The notes beneath the pieces were generated by a model. It made no database searches. It was not told the DNA's origin and saw only the letters and a list, made by a program, of their open reading frames with translations. The position numbers and the translations under genes were made by a program. 64,000 bases of DNA from UBA6522 sp963664945 (lineage in GTDB: Bacteria > Pseudomonadota > Gammaproteobacteria > Steroidobacterales > Rariloculaceae): NCBI GenBank assembly GCA_963664945.1, contig OY761822.1, positions 4,030,001-4,094,000 on the forward strand. Reading direction: 5' to 3'. Positions 50,890 through 58,746 of this stretch are shown here, in pieces; position 1 is the stretch's first letter, and every line of letters begins with the position of its first letter.

Positions 50890-51309
50890 TCAATTCCAGG
50901 CTCTCTCAACGCCGTGTCCTCGCGCCACATCGCCGTGCAGCGGCGTCACGAAACCCGACACACAACCCGGCGCGCCGTCCTTTAGAGGATGGCAGCGCAT
51001 ATTGATCCGATCGCCCGGCCGTATGTCGTCTTCAGAGACGCCGGCCGCTCGAATCGAGGGCGGACTCCCACCCTCCATGACCCACGTCTGCACCTGACCC
51101 TGCTCATCCTCGACATCCAGGTAAATCCACGTGTGCGGAAACAACCAGTGGACCTGGTTCACGGTACCCTCCAGGTCCACCAACGCGTTGAGATCGAAAT
51201 TGGAGCGCGAGTGGTGCGCACTGACCGGCAGGACCGCGGCAACCCCGCACAGGGCTGCCGAAACCAAAACCAGCGATCGATACGGCATCCTGAACACTCG
51301 TGAATTCAC
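50890..51309 (-). CDS. DUF6152 family secreted protein (module copy 3)
   Basis: 139 residues. Signal peptide ends PVSA, then HHSRSNFDLNALVDLEG; FPHTWIYLDVEDEQGQVQTW; Cys pair in RCHPLKDGAPGCVSGF; C-terminus VARGHGVERAWN identical to copy 2. It follows the secreted module protein 51316-52044 by 6 bp, exactly the spacing of copy 2, so the pair was duplicated as a unit. Confidence 0.87.
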   Translation of the reverse strand: MNSRVFRMPYRSLVLVSAALCGVAAVLPVSAHHSRSNFDLNALVDLEGTVNQVHWLFPHTWIYLDVEDEQGQVQTWVMEGGSPPSIRAAGVSEDDIRPGDRINMRCHPLKDGAPGCVSGFVTPLHGDVARGHGVERAWN

Positions 51310-51315
51310 AGCAGC

Positions 51316-52044
51316 TCACCGCGTGCGGGGTGGAACTGGTTCGAGCGGCGAATATCGCTCCCCATAAGTAATCCGCCCGCCTTCTTCGTCGAGGAAACCC
51401 AATGATGTCGAGAAGAGCAGCGGCGGCGGCATACCCTGCGGCGCGATCGCGTTGGCGATGAAGAGGTGATAGTTGTGCCAGAAAATAACAGCGTGCGATC
51501 GTGAGCCGTCCTCATTCAGAAGCTGGATCCCGATACCTTCAACCATCTCGGTGTTGGCTGACCCGAGATGCGTCACCTCGCTCCCGCGTTCGAGGAGACC
51601 GAAGGCGGCGTGGAGCGTAGCTCCTCTGATTTCCCGCTCGTAGTAAAGGCGACTGCAGTGGCCTGGGTTGTCACCGCCACGAAGATCACCGGTGGCACGT
51701 TCACAGGCCTCATAGGCGTCTGTGTGCAGCGCCTCTGCCTCGCTCCAGTCAACGGCTGTCACCGAGTACGTTCCGAAGTTATCTTCGGCGGTATAGATGC
51801 GAGCCGGCAGGATGAAACCGTATTCGGTCTCGTACGTCGTCTCGTCGATAGACGGCTCCGTCGGCAAATCAATGCTGAAGCGGTCATCGAATGCGAAATA
51901 CTGGCTCCATTCCTGCGCCTGGACGGGCAGCGCTGCGAACGCGAGTGCCAACGTGGCCCCGGCAAACGTAATCTTTCCTGACGCCGGCGAACTGAACTGA
52001 GCTCGAATTGGCGCCCTCCATCGACCGGATCTGCAGAGGTTCAT
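51316..52044 (-). CDS. Secreted module protein (copy 3)
   Basis: 242 residues from ATG 52044; a TTG at 52089 that overlaps the preceding stop as TTGA could extend it by 15 residues. Signal region KITFAGATLALAFAALPVQA, cut before QEWSQYFAFDDRFSIDLPTE. Shared with copy 2: LPARIYTAEDNFGTYSVTAV, GDLRGGDNPG, LLNEDGSRSHAVIFWHNYHL and FLDEEGGRITYG. Unknown function, no catalytic motif seen. It lies in an operon with the DUF6152 gene below and the small membrane protein above. Confidence 0.8.
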   Translation of the reverse strand: MNLCRSGRWRAPIRAQFSSPASGKITFAGATLALAFAALPVQAQEWSQYFAFDDRFSIDLPTEPSIDETTYETEYGFILPARIYTAEDNFGTYSVTAVDWSEAEALHTDAYEACERATGDLRGGDNPGHCSRLYYEREIRGATLHAAFGLLERGSEVTHLGSANTEMVEGIGIQLLNEDGSRSHAVIFWHNYHLFIANAIAPQGMPPPLLFSTSLGFLDEEGGRITYGERYSPLEPVPPRTR

Positions 52045-52085
52045 GGATTTCACGTAATATTCTTCAATAAATCCGATAGTTATAT

Positions 52086-52523
52086 TCAAGTACTAAAGTA
52101 ATGTCTTCTTACCAGAAAACAACCGAGCAATGCAGGAATGGCCATCCGCAAGTGTGCTATTTCGGCACCGATGAAGGGTGCGCGTAGCTCAGCCATGAAG
52201 GGAGCGCCGATCCAGAAGGGTGCGTAAAAGCCGAACATCGTTATCAGCATGATCCACCACATCGCGGGACTTCGAAACTTCGGCGCGATGAATATGATGG
52301 CCAGGATCACCACACTGGCCGTGAGGTCCCCCACGGCTTCACGAAAGAAGTGGTAATAGCTGTGGGATGGAAGGAAGGAAGTTTCGGTCAGCAGAGAATC
52401 CTCATCGCCAATATGATCGAACGTCGCGGAGATCGGCACATAGCCAGCCGCCAGTCCGAACAGGACCAATACGCGAGCGGTCCAGATGTTTGTCAGTTGT
52501 TCCAGTAGCTTGGCCATCTCCAT
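52086..52523 (-). CDS. Small integral membrane protein, unknown
   Basis: 145 residues from ATG 52523, with four hydrophobic segments (RVLVLFGLAAGYVPISA, DLTASVVILAIIFIAP, AMWWIMLITMFGFYAPFWIG, RMAIPALLGCFLV). A short motif SHSYYHFFREAVGD links the first two. No family recognised. Upstream residues in the same frame are not convincing. It lies between the SnoaL-like gene and the secreted/DUF6152 pair on the same strand, and may belong to that operon. Confidence 0.7.
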   Translation of the reverse strand: MEMAKLLEQLTNIWTARVLVLFGLAAGYVPISATFDHIGDEDSLLTETSFLPSHSYYHFFREAVGDLTASVVILAIIFIAPKFRSPAMWWIMLITMFGFYAPFWIGAPFMAELRAPFIGAEIAHLRMAIPALLGCFLVRRHYFST

Positions 52524-52554
52524 ACCTCGAGAAATTTCCGTTAACGAATCACTG

Positions 52555-52571
52555 TTGCCACGGGCTGCTAG
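52555..52571 (-). repeat. Solo end of the palindromic element found at 1.7-1.87 kb
   Basis: TTGCCACGGGCTGCTAG is identical to 1856-1872. As with bamE and ratB, the TAG stop of the adjacent gene (SnoaL-like, minus strand) is the TAG of this repeat. The rest of the element is absent here. Confidence 0.6.
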
Positions 52572-53068
52572 CTCTCTCCACTGAAAATCATCGTCACCTG
52601 GCGACGAACGAACTTGCATCCCGTATCCGTCATGCGCATCTGATCGTCGTAATCCGCCATGAGGTATTCCGAAGCCGGTACCGAGCCAGGCGATTCCGGC
52701 GTTTCACCCTCGTAGATCAGGGCATAGCTCTGCGCCGTTATGTTGCCCGAATCATCAATGTCCACGACAATCGACCCGGTCAAATGCCTGTCCATCTCCG
52801 ATGGGTCTGCCGTTCGAACACGTTCGGCTATCGCGTCCCGGCCTTCCGTGGCATTGCTGCCTATCACGATGACACCGTCCTCGACGAACAGGTTGGAATA
52901 CCGCTCGGCATCCAGCTGATCTCGATAAATGGCGGAACGCTGAATGGTCTGCGTGCACTCGGAGATTATTTCGAAGCGGGTCATCTCCTGCGCCGAAGCT
53001 GTTCCGGTGAAACACAGAGCACCGACGCTGAGGGCGGTAAGTTGAATGAGTCTGTTAATCATCTGCAT
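52568..53068 (-). CDS. SnoaL/NTF2-like secreted protein
   Basis: 166 residues. Signal peptide MQMINRLIQLTALSVGALCF, cut near TASA|QE. The remainder fits the SnoaL-like NTF2 fold (cone-shaped beta barrel with helices): QRSAIYRDQLDAERYSNLFV, EDGVIVIGSNATEGRDAIAE, HLTGSIVVDIDDSGNITAQS and VRRQVTMIFSG. Such proteins are small hydrolases, isomerases or binding proteins; the substrate is unknown. It shares an upstream motif (53114-53140) with the amidohydrolase gene next to it. Confidence 0.82.
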   Translation of the reverse strand: MQMINRLIQLTALSVGALCFTGTASAQEMTRFEIISECTQTIQRSAIYRDQLDAERYSNLFVEDGVIVIGSNATEGRDAIAERVRTADPSEMDRHLTGSIVVDIDDSGNITAQSYALIYEGETPESPGSVPASEYLMADYDDQMRMTDTGCKFVRRQVTMIFSGES

Positions 53069-53113
53069 ACCTCGTATCGATACTTCACCATACGAGTTGG
53101 ATGCTCGATATGC

Positions 53114-53140
53114 GCAGTTCGTTTAATTTGCCGATCCGAT
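53114..53140 (-). promoter_or_regulatory. Upstream motif shared with the amidohydrolase gene
   Basis: The plus strand reads GCAGTTCGTTTAATTTGCCG + ATCCGAT; 54883-54909 reads GCGGTTCGTTTATTTTTCGA + TCCGGAT. TTCGTTTA and CGATCCG are common to both. The copies lie 46-72 and 111-137 bases upstream of two adjacent minus-strand genes, so a common regulator or promoter is possible. Confidence 0.4.
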
Positions 53141-53149
53141 GACCGAGGG

Positions 53150-54772
53150 TCAGTCGGCGGCCTCATGAACAACCTCGCCTCCCACCATGGTCATCACGGG
53201 TTGGATCTGGCGTACTTCGTTCGCCGGGACGGTCAGATAGTCCCGGTCCAGCACCACCAGGTCGGCAAACTTTCCTGCTTCCAGTGTCCCCAGATCATCC
53301 TCCATGAACAGGATATGGGCGTTCGACCGGGTGTGGGCAATGAGGGCCTCCTCCCGCGTGAGGACTTCGTCAGCCTCGAACTTGACCCTGTCCGGGAACA
53401 CTTTGCCCGAGGTGTACTCCCAAAGCGTGTGGAACGGGTTGTACGTTGCCACGATTGTCCCGTCCGATCCGAGTCCCCAGAGTATTCCGCTGTCCTGAAT
53501 CATGCGGATGGGCGGCGAAGGTCTGCCCTCGGCTCTAAGCTGATTGGAGAGGGTGTGATTGGCCAGTGTGATGTTCCAGCCCAGATCCCGCGCCCGTTGC
53601 ACTGTCTCCTCGCTGATCCGATTGGCGTGTCCCAACGACCAGCGCAAATCCCCGATTGGATAGTCCTTGTTGACTTCCTCCGAGATCGAAATCATCCTCT
53701 CGGCCGTGCTGCCTTGCATTGCGTGCTCGTTCACGTACCAGCCGTTTCTGGCTGCCGCGCGGATGATCGTGCGCCAGGCGGCATAGATGTCTTCGGAGAA
53801 CGGCTCATTCGACCGCGGCGAGTCATGCAACGGTCCGTAAACGTGCTCGCCGATGCCGAACATTCCGAACCGCTCGTCGCGTTGAAACGGCTCCTCACGA
53901 TCCAGCATCTCGGCGGCTGCGATGGCGGTACGCGGTGAATCGGCCCAGTAACGGGCGGCATAGAAGACACGCAGGGACAATTCGCCCGCCTCGTAGAGTG
54001 CCTCCACGGGACCGTGCGAGCCGTCCAGATAACCTGCGTCGTAGACCGTCGTCACGCCCATGCTGGTCAGGTAGTCGTTGAAGGCGCGAACCTCATCCTT
54101 GCGTTCCTCGAACGTCTCTGCGAATGGAAAATGCTCGAGCGCCGCGCTCATGACCGTCCGCCCGTCCTGACTGTTGGTCCTGACAACGGAGCCGCCCTCA
54201 TACAGCTCCGGAATGGCTGGAGCGATCTGATCGACGGCCAGACTGTTCATGTAGAAGGTGCTATAGGTTTTCTGTATGAAAACCGGGTTATCGGGCGCGG
54301 CCTCATCAAGTTCCTCCCGGGTAAAGCCTCCCGGCTCGTCCGCGAACTGTTGTTCGCTCCACCCGCCGAGTATGAAAATCCATCGACCGGGCCCCAACTC
54401 CTTCGCCCTGGAGGAAATGCGCGCCATGACCTCCCTGCGTGACGTGACGCCGTGAATGCGAGTCTCGTACGCCGCAAAGTTCGTGCCTCGCAGATAGTGG
54501 ATATGGTTGTCGATCAATCCCGGAATGACCGTGCGCCCTTCCAGGTCGAGCTCTTCGGTGTCATCACCGGCCAATGGGCGGATCTCATCGGTCTCCCCGA
54601 CAGCGAGAATCCGCTCCCCGCGGATTGCGATTGCGCTGGCTACCGAGAAGTCCCGATCGACGGTCAGGACCTTGCCGTTGTAGAGGATCCGGTCGGGCGC
54701 CTGTCCCGAACCCAGGCCCGGGAGCAGCAGACACAGAATCAGGAGAGCGTGAGTTTTCAGGTTCAGTTGCAT
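53150..54772 (-). CDS. Secreted amidohydrolase (YtcJ-like, Amidohydro_3)
   Basis: 540 residues from ATG 54772, with signal peptide MQLNLKTHALLILCLLLPGL, cut near SGQA. Amidohydrolase superfamily: ILYNGKVLTVDRDFSVASAI, then VIPGLIDNHIHYLRG (the HxH metal pair), GMFGIGEHVYGPLH, NEHAMQGSTAERMI, LRWSLGHANRIS, GLGSDGTIVATYNPFHTLWE and FMEDDLGTLEAGKFADLVVL. YtcJ-like members hydrolyse amides or lactams, mostly unknown. The next minus-strand gene downstream is the SnoaL-like gene. Confidence 0.9.
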   Translation of the reverse strand: MQLNLKTHALLILCLLLPGLGSGQAPDRILYNGKVLTVDRDFSVASAIAIRGERILAVGETDEIRPLAGDDTEELDLEGRTVIPGLIDNHIHYLRGTNFAAYETRIHGVTSRREVMARISSRAKELGPGRWIFILGGWSEQQFADEPGGFTREELDEAAPDNPVFIQKTYSTFYMNSLAVDQIAPAIPELYEGGSVVRTNSQDGRTVMSAALEHFPFAETFEERKDEVRAFNDYLTSMGVTTVYDAGYLDGSHGPVEALYEAGELSLRVFYAARYWADSPRTAIAAAEMLDREEPFQRDERFGMFGIGEHVYGPLHDSPRSNEPFSEDIYAAWRTIIRAAARNGWYVNEHAMQGSTAERMISISEEVNKDYPIGDLRWSLGHANRISEETVQRARDLGWNITLANHTLSNQLRAEGRPSPPIRMIQDSGILWGLGSDGTIVATYNPFHTLWEYTSGKVFPDRVKFEADEVLTREEALIAHTRSNAHILFMEDDLGTLEAGKFADLVVLDRDYLTVPANEVRQIQPVMTMVGGEVVHEAAD

Positions 54773-55169
54773 TGTCAAAGCCTCTGTTGCCGCCAACCAT
54801 CGCCAGGATCAGGTTGGCCTACAGGTTCACTAAACGGGACGGTCTACGGCGTTTACATCATTTCGTTAGATGATCGAAATTTGCGGTTCGTTTATTTTTC
54901 GATCCGGATCGTGGGATCTGGCGCATGTGCTCGCTGATGGTCCAATTGCAGGTATGGCCCGAATGGCACACTCGCCCGAAGTTGTCCGGAATGCGCACTA
55001 CAACAATTCCGAGACCGGCACGCCGCAGGGCGGGTTTTCAGTCCGCTGCTGTTGGGAGGATGTCGCAAGGGTTAGACTTTCTCGACCGCACTCTCCGCGC
55101 CGACGCAGGTTGAATGCGGTACATTAATAGGAAACAATAGTCCTCATATCTAGATAAGAGGACATAAAT
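54773..55169. promoter_or_regulatory. Divergent promoter region of amidohydrolase and hipBA
   Basis: About 400 bp without a gene. It contains the TTCGTTTA motif at 54883-54909 and, at its right end, a hipBA operator-like palindrome: GTCCTC (55140-55145), AT, ATCTAGAT, AA, GAGGAC (55158-55163). The arms are perfect and only the two central linkers break symmetry. It lies seven bases before the GTG start of the HTH gene. Confidence 0.7.
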
Positions 55170-55517
55170 GTGGATCTTAATGAGCGAGAGTTGGCGGGTG
55201 AGATTGGGAGCCGCCTCGCCAGGATTCGCCTTTCCCGAAACATCAAGCAAGATACCCTGGCCGAATCGGCCGGGATCAACGTGCGCACCCTGCGCCGCAT
55301 CGAGGCGGGGCATCCCTCGACATTCGAAAGTTTTCTCCGGGTCGCAAAGGCTCTCGAACTGGACGATCACCTGTTGACGGCGATTCCCTCGCACGACATT
55401 CGACCGATCGAGCGGGTCGAGTCCCGTCGGGGCACGGAGCGGCAACGCGCGCGGCCGAAGAACCTGGCCGAACGTCAACGTCGACCGGACCAGGGATTTT
55501 GGGGCGACGGGCGGTGA
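55170..55517 (+). CDS. hipB: HipB-like antitoxin, XRE family
   Basis: 115 residues from GTG 55170. The Cro/C1-type helix-turn-helix is EIGSRLARIRLSRNIKQDTL followed by AESAGINVRTLRRIEAG (about residues 10-48). The C-terminal third is Arg-rich. HipB binds operator DNA and the HipA toxin. It is followed by hipA with a GTGA overlap. An operator-like palindrome lies immediately upstream. Confidence 0.88.
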   Translation: MDLNERELAGEIGSRLARIRLSRNIKQDTLAESAGINVRTLRRIEAGHPSTFESFLRVAKALELDDHLLTAIPSHDIRPIERVESRRGTERQRARPKNLAERQRRPDQGFWGDGR

Positions 55518-56827
55518 GCGACGCCACTGTGAACTTGTGGGGGCGCCGGCTTGGGGCGGTCTCCTGGGATTCGTCCCGAAGGGTCGGCGTCTTTCAGTAC
55601 GATCCCGACTTCCATTTGGGGGACATCGAAGTCGCCCCGTTGACCATGCCCGTGCGGTCGACTCCGTACACCTTTCCGGCCCTGAATCCGGATACGTTCC
55701 GTGGGCTGCCGGGATTGCTCGCGGACGCGCTGCCCGATCGCTACGGAAACAACCTCATCGACGTTTGGCTGGCCAATACCGGCCAGCGTCGCGAGGACTT
55801 CAGTCCGGTGGACAGGCTCTGCTACGTCGGCAGCCGCGGGGTCGGCGCGCTGGAGTTCGAACCGGCCCTGATCCGTAATCGAAAAAGCGCCCGAATCGAC
55901 TTCGACGCATTGATTGACCTCGCCAATCGGGCGCTCGTCGAACGCCAGCATCTTGCAGGCCGCCTCGGTTCGGATCGCGACCAGGAGGCGCTCGAGCAAA
56001 TCCTGAGCGTCGGCACATCGGCCGGCGGCGCCCGTGCGAAGGCTGTGCTGGCATGGCATCCCGAAACCGGCGAGTTTCGATCGGGCCAGGTCGAGGCCGA
56101 CGCCGGCTTCGAGCACTGGTTGTTGAAGTTCGACGGCGTTTCCGACAGTCAGGAGGGAGAATTGGCAGATCCGAAAGGATACGGACGCATCGAATACGCC
56201 TATCACCTGATGGCGCGCGCCGCTGGCATTCAGATGACAGACTGCCGCCTGCACCATGAGAACGGTCGCAGTCACTTCATGACCCGCCGTTTTGACCGGA
56301 CTCCGGAGGGAGGCAAGATCCACACCCAAACGCTTGGCGGAATGTGCCACTTCGACTACCGGGAACCAGGCGGGTACTCATACGAACAGGCCATTCAGAC
56401 GATCCGCCAGTTGGAAATAGGCAAGGCAACCGTCACAGAGCAGTTTCGCCGCGCGATCTTCAACGTGGCGGCCAGAAATCAAGACGATCACGTAAAGAAC
56501 ATCTCGTTCCTCATGGATCGAAACGGCGAATGGAAACTCTCGCCAGCGTACGATGTGGCCTACTCGTACAGACCGTCAGGCATGTGGACCCGGAACCACC
56601 AGATGAGTCTGGCGGGCAAGGTCAACGACTTCACCCGCGACGACTTGCTCACGTTTGCCAGGACGGCCGGCGTGAACAGGCACGAGGCCCAACGGGTCAT
56701 GGGGCAGGTGTTCTCCGCGGTGAGCAAGTGGCGGGGGTTTGCCGATGAGGCGGGAGTCGACGGGCGCAAGGTCAAGCAAATCGAAAGGGCGCATCGCGGC
56801 CATCTGGATCGGGTGCGGGGCCGTTAA
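55514..56827 (+). CDS. hipA: HipA-like Ser/Thr kinase toxin
   Basis: 437 residues from GTG 55514 (overlapping the hipB stop as GTGA). N-terminal HipA domain: VNLWGRRLGAVSWDSSRRVG, FRGLPGLLADALPDRYGNNL. Kinase domain: VGTSAGGARAKAVLAWH, GFEHWLLKFDG, YHLMARAAGIQM, FMTRRFDRTPEGGKIH, and the catalytic region NVAARNQDDHVKNISFLMDR followed by LSPAYDVAYS. HipA-type kinases phosphorylate aminoacyl-tRNA synthetases (GltX in E. coli) and cause growth arrest. All the key residues look present. Confidence 0.9.
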   Translation: MSDATVNLWGRRLGAVSWDSSRRVGVFQYDPDFHLGDIEVAPLTMPVRSTPYTFPALNPDTFRGLPGLLADALPDRYGNNLIDVWLANTGQRREDFSPVDRLCYVGSRGVGALEFEPALIRNRKSARIDFDALIDLANRALVERQHLAGRLGSDRDQEALEQILSVGTSAGGARAKAVLAWHPETGEFRSGQVEADAGFEHWLLKFDGVSDSQEGELADPKGYGRIEYAYHLMARAAGIQMTDCRLHHENGRSHFMTRRFDRTPEGGKIHTQTLGGMCHFDYREPGGYSYEQAIQTIRQLEIGKATVTEQFRRAIFNVAARNQDDHVKNISFLMDRNGEWKLSPAYDVAYSYRPSGMWTRNHQMSLAGKVNDFTRDDLLTFARTAGVNRHEAQRVMGQVFSAVSKWRGFADEAGVDGRKVKQIERAHRGHLDRVRGR

Positions 56828-56985
56828 ACCTGGGGACACGCCATATGGACAAGCAAATCGGACAACACGCAGGGGCACGGAGATAGATCGCCGCAAGGGC
56901 CGAGCCGCCAGACCGCCACCAGCGTCCCGCCAAATGACTCCCAAACCCCACCGCTGTAAAATGGCCACACGACAGGACTACGCCC

Positions 56986-57504
56986 GTGTACCTACGCACA
57001 CAGCACAATTCGACGCAAACTGAGCCGCAGCAGGCGGCGGCTGTGGTTCCGCGTGTGGAAGTCATTTACGGTGACGAGGTGGGGAGCCCGTGCGACTTGC
57101 TGCCAGAGACGGCCTTCCGCGCGGACCGCGAAACCCGGGTCGACCGACCTGCCTTGCGGGCAATGTACGGCGTGTCTGGCGATGAACTAGGCCCGAACAG
57201 CGCGACCGTGGGCAGCCGTCTTTTCTCATGCACCGCAGGTTGGCCACAACCGCCCGGACCGGCGGATCTCCACGAGGCCCTCCGTGCTGAGAACCCCACT
57301 CCACGGCAGGCGAGCGTGATTCGTGCGTGGCTTCAGGAAGCGACGCTTGTCGAAATCATGTTGGCCTGGATCGAGGACGCGTACTCGTGGCGCGTTCTGG
57401 TCAGGGCGATTCACCGATTGGGATACCGCGACCCGCGACTCAATCGGTACCTCAACCAGTTCGCGGACCCCGCGCGCGCCACAAGCGGACCGTGCTTGAA
57501 CTGA
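56986..57504 (+). CDS. Unknown protein, putative partner of the AbiEii-like nucleotidyltransferase
   Basis: 172 residues from GTG 56986; not recognised. The N-terminal half is Pro-rich and irregular, the C-terminal half helical: RQASVIRAWLQEATLVEIML, then AWIEDAYSWRVLVRAIHRLG and YRDPRLNRYLNQFADP. It overlaps the next gene by 13 bp, so the two are coupled. Position and size suggest an antitoxin-type partner, but it does not show the AbiEi HTH pattern. Confidence 0.6.
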   Translation: MYLRTQHNSTQTEPQQAAAVVPRVEVIYGDEVGSPCDLLPETAFRADRETRVDRPALRAMYGVSGDELGPNSATVGSRLFSCTAGWPQPPGPADLHEALRAENPTPRQASVIRAWLQEATLVEIMLAWIEDAYSWRVLVRAIHRLGYRDPRLNRYLNQFADPARATSGPCLN

Positions 57505-58400
57505 ACCTCCCGGAGCCGGCGCTGTCGCTGTACGCGCGCACGCACGATCTGCTGGATCGGTTTCTGCCGGACGTTGTGCCGAGCGGCGGCGTTTGGGCGA
57601 TTGGCGGGGGCACGGTTCTCGGTGCGCTCTGGCAACATCGCAGCAGCACGGATCTGGACATCTTTTTGCCATCGGATTCCGGACTGTCCGCCATTTCTCC
57701 GGAGTGGGACCGAACGTTCACAGACCGGATGGGAGAGCGCGGAGCGTCGAACGTTCTCGTGCAGACACGAGGCTTGAAGTTTCAGTTCGAGTCGGGGCGG
57801 TTGGAGTTGACCGCGCTCGACCCGACCCCCCCACTCGAACCGACGGCGGTAATCATCGACGGCCATGCTCGGCACATATTGCCGATCGCTTGCGTTCTCA
57901 CCGGAAAGCTGGCCGGGCGAGGGTTGCGCATGCCGGCGCGCGACGTTTTCGACATCGGGGTGGGTGTACAGCAATCGTCCGACGAGATGGCTTGCGCCGT
58001 AAATCACCTGGACCCGCAAACCCGCGCGGAAATCATCGCGCGCCTGCTCGCAAGCGAAGATGCTTATCGCGCCGACGCTCCGGAGGCCATTCTTGACCCG
58101 GACCCGCGGTGGGAACACCTGCTCGACGATGGCCCGCGTATCGCTGCGGACGGAATCTCCGATCTGGTGTACCGCAAGGTGTCCCTCGACTTCCACGGTG
58201 GGCGAGCGCGCGTGTCCGTCACCAACGTCGCCCAAGGGGAATTCGTCGGGCCTGAGTTCGACTCGCCGGAGACATTGCTCGCGGGAATCACCGCAATGGG
58301 GCTCAGACCCCGAATGATCGCGCAACACGGCACAATCGAGAAGTTCTTGAAAGTTGCCGGTCGCGAACTCGCGGCCCGAGGCTCAACGCGGTTCGACTAG
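57492..58400 (+). CDS. AbiEii-like nucleotidyltransferase
   Basis: 302 residues from GTG 57492. Nucleotidyltransferase signature: GGVWAIGGGTVLGALWQHRS, then STDLDIFLP (GG...R-x-S-x-D-x-D, about residues 31-60), as in AbiEii/MNT toxins that transfer NMP to tRNA or protein. TLPIA-like segment ILPIACVLTGKLAGRGLRM and DVFDIGV follow. The C-terminal part is not typical. It overlaps the preceding unknown gene, making a toxin-antitoxin-like operon. The activity is not shown by sequence alone. Confidence 0.75.
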   Translation: MLELNLPEPALSLYARTHDLLDRFLPDVVPSGGVWAIGGGTVLGALWQHRSSTDLDIFLPSDSGLSAISPEWDRTFTDRMGERGASNVLVQTRGLKFQFESGRLELTALDPTPPLEPTAVIIDGHARHILPIACVLTGKLAGRGLRMPARDVFDIGVGVQQSSDEMACAVNHLDPQTRAEIIARLLASEDAYRADAPEAILDPDPRWEHLLDDGPRIAADGISDLVYRKVSLDFHGGRARVSVTNVAQGEFVGPEFDSPETLLAGITAMGLRPRMIAQHGTIEKFLKVAGRELAARGSTRFD

Positions 58401-58575
58401 CTTTGGCAAAAGCCGCGATCCTTCAGAGTACCGGGCCGCAACCGCTGAGGGCCACAGCCGCACGCTCACCAAGCTCAAATGGGACATTGGTGGGTGCATA
58501 AACTCGATCCTTACAGGAGAGTGACCAACATATCCTTTTTAGGTTCAGTGAGTTACAAATGGGTTCCGCGTTGAT

Positions 58576-58591
58576 AGTGGTGGAGGCGGCG
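58576..58591 (-). other. Inverted copy of the tmRNA 3' end (putative attachment site)
   Basis: Reverse complement is CGCCGCCTCCACCACT, 16 of 16 bases identical to 5095-5110; the match stops sharply on both sides. It is followed by AT-rich DNA (58620-58665) and then the tyrosine integrase. There is no T-loop next to it, so it is not a tRNA gene. It fits an att core of the element that owns the integrase. Confidence 0.55.
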
Positions 58592-58702
58592 TCCACCTCG
58601 GGCTATTCTCAAGCCATTGATGCATTTCATAATAATGATTTAATAATCAGTAAGTTATTTGCCACTGTCGTCTCTGAATGTCTCCGGTTGATTCTCGCTG
58701 TT

Positions 58703-58732
58703 TTACCACGTATGTGGTAACATTCGTGGTAA
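58703..58732 (+). promoter_or_regulatory. GTGGTAA repeats before the integrase
   Basis: TTACCAC (58703-58709), GTAT, GTGGTAA (58714-58720) is a perfect inverted repeat, and a third GTGGTAA follows at 58726-58732. Three copies so close to the start suggest sites bound by the integrase or its regulator. Confidence 0.55.
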
Positions 58733-58746
58733 CAGGAGCCAAGAAT

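Noticed and set aside
58576..58650. A second tRNA or tmRNA gene on the minus strand
   Set aside because: Only the last 16 bases match; there is no T-loop (GGTTCGA) or 5' partner of an acceptor stem nearby.
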